A DNA stretch of 64,000 bases from Roseibium litorale (lineage in GTDB: Bacteria; Pseudomonadota; Alphaproteobacteria; Rhizobiales; Stappiaceae). A program made the position numbers and the translations under genes. The stretch spans positions 372,001-436,000 of the forward strand of contig NZ_JACYXI010000001.1 of assembly GCF_014842915.1 (NCBI RefSeq), read 5' to 3'. Under the pieces are notes generated by a model. That model saw only the letters and a program-made list of their open reading frames with translations. It did no database searches and was not told where the DNA came from. Positions 40,278 through 48,633 of this stretch are shown here, piece by piece (positions within the stretch are counted from its first letter, which is position 1; each line of letters starts with the position of its first letter).

Positions 40278-40341
40278 GCGTAACTTGCCATTAAGGTCCG
40301 CGCGGCTAACGTGAAACGGAGCTGAAGACCTTCCAGCGGCT

Positions 40342-40378
40342 AAAAAAGGAGACCGGCACCCCGCCCGGTCTCCTTTTT
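40342..40378 (+). terminator. Intrinsic terminator after BA14K gene
   Basis: GGAGACCGG (40348-40356) pairs with CCGGTCTCC (40365-40373) and is followed by TTTTT; an A-run before the stem could make it work in both directions. Confidence 0.88.
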
Positions 40379-40455
40379 CATTTGAGCCGCATTTGACATT
40401 CGCAGGAGGCTTTGCGATCAGGCTTGGACAGCCAAAGCAAGCAAGGCAAACCCAA

Positions 40456-41013
40456 GTGAAAATTTCCGAAGCTGAAATCGTGCTCCTGACAGGCTATGGC
40501 GACACCGCCAAGGGCCATTGGATGTTCCGCTGGCAGGAGAAAATGGCCAATGCGTCGGTTCTGGAGCTGAAAAACAAGTTCCATCCCGAGCTGAAGGTCT
40601 GGCGTGAGACGCTGGTTGCCCGGGTGGAAGCCTCCACAAAACCCGTGGTTCTGGTCGGGCACTCACTCGGCTGCATTCTTATCGCGCACTCCATCCATCA
40701 GCTGCCCAAGGACAAGGTGCGCGGTGCGTTTCTTGTCGCCCCGTCGGATTGGGACAGAGAAAATCTCGTACCGGGATTTGACGGTGGCGCATTCAAGCCC
40801 ATCCCCCGTGCACCTTTCCCGTTCAAGGCCCATCTCGTTGCGAGCCGAAACGATCCCTATTGCGACTATGTGGTCGCGGAGGGGTTCGCAAAGGCTTGGG
40901 GCGCGGGCTTTCAGGATGCAGGCGAAGCCGGACACATCAATGCAGAAAGCGGCCACGGTCCCTGGCCAGAGGGCATGATGTCCTTTGCGCTTTTCATGAA
41001 ACGGCTTGGGTAA
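40456..41013 (+). CDS. RBBP9/YdeN-type alpha/beta hydrolase
   Basis: 185 residues from a GTG. Serine-hydrolase features: LLTGYGD near the start, nucleophile VGHSLGC (Ser70), SRNDPYCDY (Asp) and DAGEAGHINAESGHG (His). The RBBP9/YdeN family hydrolyses small esters or amides; natural substrates are unknown. The start is uncertain: the frame is open to 40393 (TTG), and AGGAGG at 40404-40409 has no well-placed in-frame start codon. Confidence 0.85.
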   Translation: MKISEAEIVLLTGYGDTAKGHWMFRWQEKMANASVLELKNKFHPELKVWRETLVARVEASTKPVVLVGHSLGCILIAHSIHQLPKDKVRGAFLVAPSDWDRENLVPGFDGGAFKPIPRAPFPFKAHLVASRNDPYCDYVVAEGFAKAWGAGFQDAGEAGHINAESGHGPWPEGMMSFALFMKRLG

Positions 41014-41021
41014 ATGGATCC

Positions 41022-41050
41022 TTGCGGACGGTCTGACGGATCGTCCGCAA
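41022..41050. other. Hairpin between convergent genes
   Basis: TTGCGGACG (41022-41030) pairs with CGTCCGCAA (41042-41050). It lies between the RBBP9-like gene and a convergent small membrane-protein gene. No T-run follows on either strand, so terminator function is only possible. Confidence 0.4.
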
Positions 41051-41094
41051 AGCTGCAACTCCGCGTCATACGCTCGGTTTTCCCAGCAGCTGTT

Positions 41095-41304
41095 TCAAAC
41101 CGGCCGGGAGCGCGCCATACAGCTGATCCGTTTGCCGATCATAAGGCTCGCCGGCACAGCCAAAAGGGCACCGGCAATGGCACATCCGGCCAGAAGCAAC
41201 GGATTGAAGCTGTTCAACCCGTAAATGCTCAAAGGGATCAGCGCCCCGATCCCGGCCAGGGTCGGACCGATGATGATGAAGAAAATTGCCGCTAGCTTCC
41301 ACAT
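41095..41304 (-). CDS. Small membrane protein
   Basis: 69 residues with two hydrophobic segments (KLAAIFFIIIGPTLAGIGAL and NPLLLAGCAIAGALLAVPAS) joined by a short loop and a basic tail. Such small two-helix proteins are common in alphaproteobacteria; the function is unknown. GGAG lies seven bases before the ATG at 41304. The frame is open to 41442 but the extra part overlaps the end of the upstream aldolase gene and looks non-coding. Confidence 0.7.
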   Translation of the reverse strand: MWKLAAIFFIIIGPTLAGIGALIPLSIYGLNSFNPLLLAGCAIAGALLAVPASLMIGKRISCMARSRPV

Positions 41305-41438
41305 GGACTGGCTCCGTTGATCCGCATAATGCGATCTCCGGCTGAATGTCCGTCCTGATGCCCCCTCTCCAGCACCATCAGTCAACCTGATGACGCTGGA
41401 AGTTTCACATATACGAAAGCTTGATCCCTTGCGGCAGA

Positions 41439-42200
41439 TCAAACCCGGGAGGATTTAAGCGCCGCCTGAGATGCCTCCATCAGCAAGAAGGCATCTGATC
41501 CGAAGGCCATCAGGCTGTAGCCCATGCCGATCGCCTCCTGCACCTTGCCAGGCTCAAGGCAGAAGATACCCGCCACCTTTCCTGCAGCAAGCGTCCGGCG
41601 CGCGATATCTGTCGCGGCCTTCTGTGTCCGTTCGCCCCCCGGATCCAGCGACAGCCCCTGGCTGAGGGTCAGGGAAAGATCACTGGGGCCGACGAAGACA
41701 CCGTCGATGCCGGGAACTGAAAGAATGTCCTCAAGAGCCGCAATCGCTTCCGGCGTCTCGATCATAGCCAGAGACAGCAAGCTATCATTGGCGCCCGCCA
41801 GATAGTCGGATGATGTCTTGCCCGCCAGCATGGCGGCCCGGTGAGGCCCCCAGCTTCGCGCGCCCACCGGCGGAAACTTCATGGCTGCCGCAAAGGCCTC
41901 TGCATCGGCCCGGTTGTTGATCATCGGAGCAATGACGGCCTCCGCCCCGACGTCCAGAACCCGGCTTGCCATGGCATTGCCGCCAACAGGAATGCGTACG
42001 ATGCGATGGGCTCCAGCCAATGTCAGGGACGCCATCCCTTCCCGGACCGACGCCATGTCATGCTGGCCATGCTGCATGTCGAGTGTGACAGCCTCGTAGC
42101 CGCCCCTGGCCAGGAGTTCGGCCACAATCGGAACCGCCAGTCCGGACCACGCCGTCACAATCTTATCTCCACTGCGAAGCCTTTGCGCCAATGATGTCAT
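41439..42200 (-). CDS. HpcH/HpaI family aldolase
   Basis: 253 residues. Metal-dependent class II aldolase of 2-oxo-3-deoxy acids: YEAVTLDMQHGQHD, RIPVGGNAMASRVLDVGAEA, MIETPEAIAALEDIL and GVFVGPSDLSLTLS. It cleaves 4-hydroxy-2-oxo acids to pyruvate and an aldehyde; the sugar-acid or aromatic pathway it serves is not shown by the neighbours. Confidence 0.9.
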   Translation of the reverse strand: MTSLAQRLRSGDKIVTAWSGLAVPIVAELLARGGYEAVTLDMQHGQHDMASVREGMASLTLAGAHRIVRIPVGGNAMASRVLDVGAEAVIAPMINNRADAEAFAAAMKFPPVGARSWGPHRAAMLAGKTSSDYLAGANDSLLSLAMIETPEAIAALEDILSVPGIDGVFVGPSDLSLTLSQGLSLDPGGERTQKAATDIARRTLAAGKVAGIFCLEPGKVQEAIGMGYSLMAFGSDAFLLMEASQAALKSSRV

Positions 42201-42320
42201 GAGAACCTCCTCCCGGTTTCATGATCATCAGAGCGGGGGAGAGACGCGAAAACAAGGCCGGTCAGGTGGAGAACGGTTCCCCCGTGAGTTGTCTGATGAG
42301 CTCGAACAAACCCGCCCAAT

Positions 42321-42346
42321 AAAAAACCCCCGCAGCATGGCGGGGG
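42321..42346 (-). terminator. Intrinsic terminator of ATPase zeta gene
   Basis: Minus strand: CCCCCGC pairs with GCGGGGG around a 6-base loop and runs into TTTTTTATT. It lies 45 bp past the zeta-subunit stop. A second hairpin (CTTCCGG/CCGGAAG, about 42353-42371) sits between. Confidence 0.85.
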
Positions 42347-42390
42347 CTTCCGCTTCCGGATAAGCCGGAAGGCACTCTTGCAGAGGGCAA

Positions 42391-42714
42391 TCAGCCCTGG
42401 GTCTGGATCTGCTCGACAGCCGTATGCATCAGCTCGTCCATGGTGCGGCGGATCTGATGGTCGGACTGTTCCACGCTGGCGGCATCGAAATCAGCGCGGA
42501 TCTTGCGGAAGACATCTTCCTCACCCGGCTCTTCGAAATCGGCGCGGACAACGCCCTTGGCGTATTCTTCAGCCTTTTCGCCTTCCAGGCCCAGCTTTTC
42601 GGCAGCCCACAGGCCAAGCAGCTTGTTGCGGCGCGCGGTTGCCTTGAACCTCAGCTCCTCGTCATGCGCGAACTTGCCTTCAAAACTGTCTTCGCGCTTG
42701 TCGAATGTGCTCAT
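42391..42714 (-). CDS. F1-ATPase inhibitor subunit zeta (DUF1476)
   Basis: 107 residues. The start STFDKREDSFEGKFAHDEEL and FKATARRNKLLGLWAAEKLG are diagnostic of DUF1476, identified in Paracoccus as the zeta subunit that blocks F1-ATPase hydrolysis. The inhibitory region is at the extreme N-terminus. The ATG at 42714 matches the family; longer frames are not supported. No atp operon is in the window. Confidence 0.93.
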   Translation of the reverse strand: MSTFDKREDSFEGKFAHDEELRFKATARRNKLLGLWAAEKLGLEGEKAEEYAKGVVRADFEEPGEEDVFRKIRADFDAASVEQSDHQIRRTMDELMHTAVEQIQTQG

Positions 42715-43060
42715 TCTGGTGTCTCCTGAACTGCGGACAGACCTTGATCTCCCCTGCATATGGGGTGTGTTCGGGCTTTTCAATATCTCCCGCGGTCCCT
42801 CAAATCAACGCGAGAAACATCGTATTCCCGAAAAGCATAAGGCAAAGTCTGTTCCCGCCGCAATTATGATGCAGCGCATCATTGTGCTTTTGTGCTGCTT
42901 CGGGTAAGTTCCGCGCCGCTGACGCGGGGCTGATGTTCCTGATCCCAAGCATGGGAAAGCGGAAGACACAGCCCGGCAAACGGCGATCCGGGGGGACCAA
43001 CGACGCCGAAGGAAGAACCCCGGACGAATGGATTTTCTCAAACCTACACGGTATGTGCCA
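42715..43060. other. Intergenic region before purC
   Basis: About 345 bp between the divergent zeta-subunit gene and purC. It must hold both promoters. I see GC-rich complementary stretches (CCGGGG near 42989 and CCCCGG near 43018) but no recognisable riboswitch or operator. Confidence 0.4.
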
Positions 43061-43825
43061 ATGAATCGCCGCCGCCGCATTTACGAGGGCAAGGCCAAGA
43101 TCCTCTATGAGGGCCCCGAGCCAGGAACGCTGATCCAGCATTTCAAGGATGACGCCACCGCCTTCAATGCCAAGAAACACGCGATCATCGATGGCAAGGG
43201 TGTTCTGAACAACCGTATCTCGGAGTTCATCTTCAACCATCTGAACGCGATGGGCATTCCGACGCATTTCATCCGCCGGATGAACATGCGCGAACAGCTG
43301 ATCCGTGAAGTCGAGATCATTCCGCTGGAAGTCGTCGTGCGCAATGTTGCCGCCGGCTCCATCGCGACCCGTCTCGGCATCGAGGAAGGCACGCAGCTTC
43401 CCCGGTCGATCATCGAGTTCTATTACAAGAACGACGAGCTGAACGACCCGATGGTTGCCGAAGAGCATATCACCGCTTTCGGCTGGGCCACCCCGCAGGA
43501 ACTCGACGACGTCATGGCGCTTGCCATCCGCGTCAACGACTTCCTCTCCGGCCTGTTCCTGGGTGTTGGCATCCGCCTCGTCGATTTCAAGATCGAATGC
43601 GGCCGCCTGTTCGAGGGCGATATGATGCGCATCGTCGTTGCGGACGAGATTTCCCCGGACAGCTGCCGTCTGTGGGACATCAACACCAACGAGAAGATGG
43701 ACAAGGACCGCTTCCGCCGTGACATGGGCGGAATGCTGGAAGCCTATCAGGAAGTCGCCAAGCGCCTTGGCATCCTGAACGAGAACGAGCGCCCCGCCAA
43801 CACGGGCCCGACGCTGGTTCAGTAA
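43061..43825 (+). CDS. purC: SAICAR synthase
   Basis: 254 residues with start [18 protein letters not shown]. Phosphoribosylaminoimidazole-succinocarboxamide synthase, step 8 of IMP synthesis, ATP-dependent. Also seen: [29 protein letters not shown] and [13 protein letters not shown]. An in-frame ATG at 43028 would add 11 residues; neither start has a strong Shine-Dalgarno, and the shorter form matches the family. Confidence 0.95.
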   Translation: MNRRRRIYEGKAKILYEGPEPGTLIQHFKDDATAFNAKKHAIIDGKGVLNNRISEFIFNHLNAMGIPTHFIRRMNMREQLIREVEIIPLEVVVRNVAAGSIATRLGIEEGTQLPRSIIEFYYKNDELNDPMVAEEHITAFGWATPQELDDVMALAIRVNDFLSGLFLGVGIRLVDFKIECGRLFEGDMMRIVVADEISPDSCRLWDINTNEKMDKDRFRRDMGGMLEAYQEVAKRLGILNENERPANTGPTLVQ

Positions 43826-43852
43826 GGCTTTTGAATTGCGAATGGAAACAAG

Positions 43853-43881
43853 CCCCGGCCAGATCCTCTGGCCGGGGTTTT
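43853..43881 (+). terminator. Intrinsic terminator after purC
   Basis: CCCCGGCC (43853-43860) pairs with GGCCGGGG (43870-43877), followed by TTTTGCTTTG. It would separate purC from purS, at least partly. Confidence 0.8.
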
Positions 43882-44003
43882 GCTTTGGGGCTTTCCTTTG
43901 CAGCCCTGGCTTTTCTGGCACGGCCCCTTTCGCATTGAGCCAAGCTGGTGTAATCAGCGCGCAACAATTCCCGAACCGGACATTCCGCGGAGTAAAGGCA
44001 ACC

Positions 44004-44243
44004 ATGAAGGCACGTGTGATCGTCACCCTGAAGAACGGCGTTCTGGACCCCCAGGGCAAGGCCATTGAAGGCGCCCTTGGCGGCCTCGGCTTCGGCGATA
44101 TCGGCTCCGTCCGTCAGGGCAAGGTCTTCGACGTCGAGCTGACCGGCACCGACAAGGAAGCCGCCAAGGCGGAACTGGCCCAGATGTGCGAAAAGCTTCT
44201 GGCCAACACCGTGATCGAAAACTACGCCATCGAAATCGGCTGA
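44004..44243 (+). CDS. purS: FGAM synthase subunit PurS
   Basis: 79 residues. Small dimeric subunit that bridges PurL and PurQ in the three-part phosphoribosylformylglycinamidine synthase. Family features: VIVTLKNGVLDPQGKAIEGA and the C-terminal NTVIENYAIEI. It leads a set with a small membrane ORF and purQ, with purL about 5 kb further on. Confidence 0.95.
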   Translation: MKARVIVTLKNGVLDPQGKAIEGALGGLGFGDIGSVRQGKVFDVELTGTDKEAAKAELAQMCEKLLANTVIENYAIEIG

Positions 44244-44258
44244 CCGGAGCTGCCGCGC

Positions 44259-44372
44259 ATGGCGCTGGATGAGGACAGCAGGAAAGCCCTCCGCTTCATG
44301 GCCATCAAGGCCGCGCTGTTCATCCTCCTTCCCGCAACCTGCGCCGCCCTTGCAGTCGTTTTCCTGCTCTGA
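44259..44372 (+). CDS. PurS/PurQ-associated small membrane protein
   Basis: 37 residues, too short for routine ORF finding. A charged N-terminus (MALDEDSRKALRF) precedes one hydrophobic helix ending AALAVVFLL. It starts 15 bp after purS, with GGAG ten bases upstream of the ATG, and lies 81 bp before purQ. Small single-helix proteins occupy this same slot in other Hyphomicrobiales; function is unknown, and a membrane link for the FGAM synthase complex is only speculation. Confidence 0.72.
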   Translation: MALDEDSRKALRFMAIKAALFILLPATCAALAVVFLL

Positions 44373-44453
44373 CACTTTGTTTTCCTGCATGTTCCGTAAC
44401 CCAAGGCTGTTTCAGCCCGGTCCGGACAGGCTCCAAACGCCGGGACTAGCCCC

Positions 44454-45122
44454 ATGAAAACCGCCGTCATCGTTTTCCCTGGTTCGAATCGCGACCGCGA
44501 CATGTTCCACGCGCTGGAGCTGATCACCGGCACCCGCCCGGCAAGTGTCTGGCATACGGAGACAAGCCTGCCGGACGTTGATCTCGTCGTCGTTCCGGGA
44601 GGTTTCTCCTATGGCGACTACCTGCGCTCCGGTGCCATTGCTGCCCGCTCGCCGATCCTCAAGGAGCTGATCAAGAAGGCTGATGAGGGCGTCAAGGTTC
44701 TTGGCGTTTGCAACGGCTTCCAGATCCTGACTGAAGCAGGCCTGCTGCCAGGCGCCTTGATGCGCAACGCCGGTCTCAAATTCGTCTGCCGCGAAGTGCA
44801 GATGGAAACGGTCAACAACGCCACCAGCTTCTCGAGCGCCTTCCAGAAGGGTCAGGTCTGGCGCTGCCCGATCGCGCATCATGACGGCAACTACTTTGCC
44901 GATGCGGACACCCTGAAGGCGATTGAAGACAACGGCCAGGTCGTATTCCGCTATGCGAACGGCACCAATCCGAATGGGTCGATCAATGACATCGCCGGCG
45001 TGACCAACGCCAAGGGCAATGTGCTTGGCATGATGCCGCATCCCGAAAACCTGATCGAGGAACTGAATGGCGGCACGGACGGCCGTCTGCTGTTCGAAAG
45101 CCTGCTCGCACAGGCTGCCTGA
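44454..45122 (+). CDS. purQ: FGAM synthase subunit PurQ (glutamine amidotransferase)
   Basis: 222 residues. Class I glutaminase that supplies ammonia to PurL. Nucleophile motif [11 protein letters not shown] (Cys86) and the His/Glu region [11 protein letters not shown] are intact; [17 protein letters not shown] precedes. Confidence 0.97.
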   Translation: MKTAVIVFPGSNRDRDMFHALELITGTRPASVWHTETSLPDVDLVVVPGGFSYGDYLRSGAIAARSPILKELIKKADEGVKVLGVCNGFQILTEAGLLPGALMRNAGLKFVCREVQMETVNNATSFSSAFQKGQVWRCPIAHHDGNYFADADTLKAIEDNGQVVFRYANGTNPNGSINDIAGVTNAKGNVLGMMPHPENLIEELNGGTDGRLLFESLLAQAA

Positions 45123-45147
45123 GGGCGGAAATCAGGAGACAGGCCTC

Positions 45148-45402
45148 ATGTCCGATCTTGAGCTCAGCCGGGATGAACGTGAGGCCTTGACCCGTCAGAT
45201 CCAGAAAATACTCGCTGACGAACTGGATCAGGACGTCGGAAACATGGAAGCAGCTGTCATCCTGGATGCCGTTGCCGAGGCGCTTGGCGCCGCTTTCTAC
45301 AACAAAGGCTTGAAGGACGCCGGTGCGCTGTTCGCGCGCCGGGCGGACGACATTGCCGATGAGCTCTATGCTCTCGAAAAGCCAGTCGGCACGCGCGGCT
45401 GA
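45148..45402 (+). CDS. DUF2164 family protein
   Basis: 84 residues. The pattern LELSRDEREALTRQIQKILA, DELDQDVGNMEAAVILD and FYNKGLKDA matches DUF2164, small cytosolic proteins of unknown function. It begins 25 bp after purQ with an AGGAGA site near the ATG and may ride on the purQ transcript. Confidence 0.75.
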   Translation: MSDLELSRDEREALTRQIQKILADELDQDVGNMEAAVILDAVAEALGAAFYNKGLKDAGALFARRADDIADELYALEKPVGTRG

Positions 45403-45443
45403 AATCTTTTTGGCTTGAAACAGGCTTAAAGCCCTTCCCCTTT

Positions 45444-45481
45444 AAAAAGCCGGGCGGGAAAGGCTGCTTTCCCGCCCGGCT
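45444..45481 (-). terminator. Strong hairpin terminator of DUF1127 gene
   Basis: A perfect 15-bp stem (45448-45462 with 45467-45481) and 4-base loop; on the minus strand a T-run follows immediately, 80 bp past the DUF1127 stop. On the plus strand it also follows the DUF2164 gene, but without a T-run. Confidence 0.82.
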
Positions 45482-45561
45482 CACCCTGAGGGCCCGGCGG
45501 GGCACCGGCAACCAGGACAAACTCTTCCCGAAATCTATATTTTCCACCTGATGTGGCCGAA

Positions 45562-45795
45562 TTAGGAACGGTGATTGTGGTCCCAGAATGCTCTGGCCGC
45601 TTCCTTGCGCACATCACTGCGGGTCAATCCCAGATCTTCGAGAGCATGATCCGGCATCCCTTCCAGCTGCCTGCGGCTTCTATGCACGAGCCGCCAGATC
45701 CGGATGCGTTCCAGAACGAGCCGCACGATTGATCTGCCAGCCTCCAGACGATCCCTTGGCTCCACGCTCACGATGTTCATGTCAGACAAACGCAT
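45562..45795 (-). CDS. DUF1127 family small protein
   Basis: 77 residues. Arg-rich helical core IRIWRLVHRSRRQLEGMPDH followed by the hallmark LEDLGLTRSDV and a terminal FW. Alphaproteobacterial DUF1127 proteins have been linked to RNA binding and phosphate or carbon regulation in Agrobacterium and Rhodobacter. An internal ATG at codon 6 (MNIVSVE) is an alternative start. It diverges from a MocR-type regulator that may control it. Confidence 0.85.
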   Translation of the reverse strand: MRLSDMNIVSVEPRDRLEAGRSIVRLVLERIRIWRLVHRSRRQLEGMPDHALEDLGLTRSDVRKEAARAFWDHNHRS

Positions 45796-45810
45796 ATTGC
45801 ACCTATTATT

Positions 45811-45856
45811 GATACATTAAGAGGAACATTTCGGCCCTGATTTGATGATATGTATC
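45811..45856. promoter_or_regulatory. Inverted repeat between DUF1127 and MocR genes
   Basis: GATACAT (45811-45817) and ATGTATC (45850-45856) form a 7-bp inverted repeat spaced 32 bp in the 100-bp AT-rich divergent region. Half-sites three to four helical turns apart would suit a dimeric MocR/GntR regulator; assignment is inference. Confidence 0.4.
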
Positions 45857-45896
45857 GTTTGACTCTTTTCTGAGTGCAATATATAGAATTGTGACC

Positions 45897-47402
45897 ATGA
45901 CAAATTGGCTTCCAGAACTCCCCGCCGGCAAAGGCCCAATGTATGCGCGTCTGGCCCACCAGATTGCCGAGGACATCATGACCGGCACATTGCCGTCAGG
46001 CGCAAAGCTGCCGCCTCAGCGGGACCTCGCCTACGACCTGGGCGTAACGGTTGGCACGGTGGGCCGCGCCTATGCCATCGTCCGTGAGCGCGGGCTGGTC
46101 AGCGGAGAAGTCGGGCGGGGCACTTTCGTTCTGGGAAGCGCCCCTGCCCAGGAGAACGGCCAAGCCGCGTTTCCGGAACAGGCCTCCGAGACAGCTTCCC
46201 AACCACGGCGCAATGTCTTCACCCCCGCAGTCGCCTGGACCGAGGCCGCCATGACAGCGCCGGATCCCGGCTTCGGCAGCACAAGGGCCGCAGTTCCCCC
46301 GGCTGACGCGATGCGCCTGGACAGCACCTCTGCCCCGGAGGTTGGCCAAGCGGAAATCATTGGCTTGATCCTGTCGGATATTACCCGCGAGTCCCCCCAC
46401 GAGATTGCGAGCTACACAAGGTCCGTGTCCGACGACTGGCGGGAAGCAGGAAGACGCTGGTTGTCGCGGAGCAACTGGTCCCCGGATGCAAACACCATTG
46501 TCCCCGCCAACGGTGCCCAGGCCGCCATCATGGCCATCCTGGCAGCAACCACCTCACCGGGCGACCGGGTCGCCTTCGAGGAGCTGACCTACAGCTCGAT
46601 CGCCCGCGGCGCGGCTCTGTCCGGCCGTCAGCCTGTCACCGTTGCCCGCGACGAACAAGGTCCGGTCCCGGAAGATCTGGAACGGGTCTGCTCCCAGAAA
46701 CATCCTCGCGTGCTCTTCGTCATGCCGACGATTCACAATCCAACTTTGAGCACAATGGGCGAGGCCCGCCGCAAAGACATTGTCACCATCGCCCGGCAGC
46801 ACAATCTGTGGCTGGTGGAAGACGAGGTCTATGGGTCCTTGCGGAATACGGATCTCACTCCGGTAGCCGCCCTGGCACCGGAGCGGACATTTCACGTCGG
46901 CTCCCTGTCAAAGTCGGTGACCGCCGGGGTCCGCGGTGGCTGGGTAAGTGCACCAACCTCTCATGCGCAGAGGATTTATACCGCCCACAAGATGCTGTCG
47001 GGCGGCATCGCCTATCTGCTGGCGGAACTCTCTTCGCGGCTGATCCTGAGCGGGGCTGCAGCCACTTTGCGGGCGCGGATCCTTGACGAGATCACCGCCC
47101 GCCACGCCATCGCATGTGCCTGCCTTGATGGACATGATTTCATCTCCGCCCCCGACACTCCTTTCCTTTGGCTGAAACTGCCCGAGCCCTGGATGTCAAG
47201 CACGTTCAAGGCCGCAGCGAATTCTGCCGGTGTCCTGATTGACGATGAAGACGAGTTCAAGACCGGGCGCAGCGGCAAGGTTTATCATCGCGTGCGCATC
47301 GGTTTCAGCAACCCCAGGAACCGGGAAGAAACCCGGCAAGGCCTGACTGTCCTGCGCCAGCTTCTGGACAATCCGGCGACAGGCTACGACAGCTTCGAAT
47401 GA
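45897..47402 (+). CDS. MocR-type regulator (GntR wHTH + aminotransferase domain)
   Basis: 501 residues. N-terminal GntR winged helix (MYARLAHQIAEDIMTGTLPS, GAKLPPQRDLAYDLGVTVGT) joined by a Pro/Ala-rich linker to a fold-type I aminotransferase domain. The PLP-binding lysine is in GSLSKSVTAGVRGGW (about Lys339). MocR proteins use PLP or its amine adducts as signal. The ATG at 45897 is preceded by an in-frame GTG at 45891. The target and ligand are unknown; the divergent DUF1127 gene is the natural candidate. Confidence 0.9.
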   Translation: MTNWLPELPAGKGPMYARLAHQIAEDIMTGTLPSGAKLPPQRDLAYDLGVTVGTVGRAYAIVRERGLVSGEVGRGTFVLGSAPAQENGQAAFPEQASETASQPRRNVFTPAVAWTEAAMTAPDPGFGSTRAAVPPADAMRLDSTSAPEVGQAEIIGLILSDITRESPHEIASYTRSVSDDWREAGRRWLSRSNWSPDANTIVPANGAQAAIMAILAATTSPGDRVAFEELTYSSIARGAALSGRQPVTVARDEQGPVPEDLERVCSQKHPRVLFVMPTIHNPTLSTMGEARRKDIVTIARQHNLWLVEDEVYGSLRNTDLTPVAALAPERTFHVGSLSKSVTAGVRGGWVSAPTSHAQRIYTAHKMLSGGIAYLLAELSSRLILSGAAATLRARILDEITARHAIACACLDGHDFISAPDTPFLWLKLPEPWMSSTFKAAANSAGVLIDDEDEFKTGRSGKVYHRVRIGFSNPRNREETRQGLTVLRQLLDNPATGYDSFE

Positions 47403-47457
47403 CCTGCAGCAGCCCCAAGCGGGCTGCTGCAAATCCTCTGACAGGCCTGACTGGCGT

Positions 47458-48633
47458 CTAGCCGATGACGTCTGCTGCCACGTCCAGACTGTTCTTGGCG
47501 TATTCCATCAGGGTATCGAGGTTTTTCTTCTTCTTGGTCATCTCGACCAGGCACTGGTTGCGCAACATATTGCGCATGGTCTCCAGCAACTCGCGATAGT
47601 CACCATGATCCTTGAGCAACTCATCGATCTGACTGATCTTCTTGCCGAGTTCTTCCAGGTTCTTCTCGGCCAGATCCCGCTTCGCGCTCTTGGGAGCCTC
47701 TTTCAGATCCTTAAGGCATGTCTTGACTGAGGCTTCAAACGTCCGTTTTTGAGCGAAAAGTGCATCGCGCTGGGTATCGATTGCCTCCAGCCCCCTCAAC
47801 GCTTTCTTCAAGGCCTGATCCGCCTCCAGAACCCTCTTCTGGAAATAGTCGACACTGTCGTCATATTTCTTCCAGTAGCCGAAATAGACGTCCCTCACCT
47901 TCTTGAAGACATCATAGGATTTCGCCAGAAGATAGGCGCCAGCTGCAATGAGCCCGGCGGTGCTGACAGCTGCAGCCCCTGCCGGGGTCGCCAGGGCAAT
48001 GACGCCGATGACGACAACGGCAAAGATGATCGCGGCATTGATCAGATTGGTTCGAACCGCGCTCATCTTCATCAGGTCTTTCTTGATGAGCTTCTTCTTG
48101 GCCGCAAGCTTGAGCGCCAGCTCATAGCTTTCCGAGGCAGCCTCCTTCAGCGCCCTCTCGATGCGATTGACATACCGTGCATGGATAAGCTGGGAGATGT
48201 TCTCGCGGTAGGAGTTGATCTTGCGAAGCTTTTCATCGACCTCTGCCTGCGCCAAGCCGCCTGCGATTTCCTCCAGCAACGCCCGGAGCGAGGATTTCAC
48301 ATTGACATCGATCTTCTCGATATAGCCCTCGATCTCGGTGACCACGTCTTTCAGCCGTTTGTTCACCAGCGCCTCGAAGGCATTCATGGTCTTTTCCTGC
48401 ACGAAGGCTGCAATCTTAGCCCCCAAGCCCATCTGCTCGAGCAGTTCCAGGTCGTGCTTGCTGACAAAGGCCAGCTCAAGCGCCTCTTCAGTGAGCTTGT
48501 TCCTTTCCACCTTGCGGCTGATCTTGACCTCAAATCCGGTCCTGGTGGCCTTCATCTCCACCCATTTGGGCGGCTGCTTGAACTTGAAGGTTTCCGCGTA
48601 GAGGTAATCCTGGGCTGTCATCTGCTGCGGCAT
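47458..48633 (-). CDS. Unrecognised coiled-coil protein with central membrane hairpin
   Basis: 391 residues, rich in Lys, Glu, Leu and Ala. Long amphipathic helices at about 45-190 and 240-385 flank one hydrophobic stretch at 197-237 (NLINAAIIFAVVVIGVIALA, then a TPAGAAA turn and GLIAAGAYLLA), which could form a membrane-inserting hairpin. There is no signal peptide, and I recognise no domain. This helix-hairpin-helix outline is shared by alpha-helical pore-forming toxins and by some intracellular membrane-remodelling proteins; outline alone does not decide. It is a single-gene unit between the MocR gene and purL. Confidence 0.75.
   Translation of the reverse strand: MPQQMTAQDYLYAETFKFKQPPKWVEMKATRTGFEVKISRKVERNKLTEEALELAFVSKHDLELLEQMGLGAKIAAFVQEKTMNAFEALVNKRLKDVVTEIEGYIEKIDVNVKSSLRALLEEIAGGLAQAEVDEKLRKINSYRENISQLIHARYVNRIERALKEAASESYELALKLAAKKKLIKKDLMKMSAVRTNLINAAIIFAVVVIGVIALATPAGAAAVSTAGLIAAGAYLLAKSYDVFKKVRDVYFGYWKKYDDSVDYFQKRVLEADQALKKALRGLEAIDTQRDALFAQKRTFEASVKTCLKDLKEAPKSAKRDLAEKNLEELGKKISQIDELLKDHGDYRELLETMRNMLRNQCLVEMTKKKKNLDTLMEYAKNSLDVAADVIG

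Noticed and set aside
42715..43060. Possible purine-responsive riboswitch ahead of purC
   Set aside because: No conserved three-way junction or loop motifs could be recognised; only generic GC-rich pairing.
47458..48633. Interpreting the coiled-coil protein as a confirmed pore-forming toxin
   Set aside because: Only the helix-hairpin-helix outline supports it; no signature, immunity gene or secretion signal was seen.
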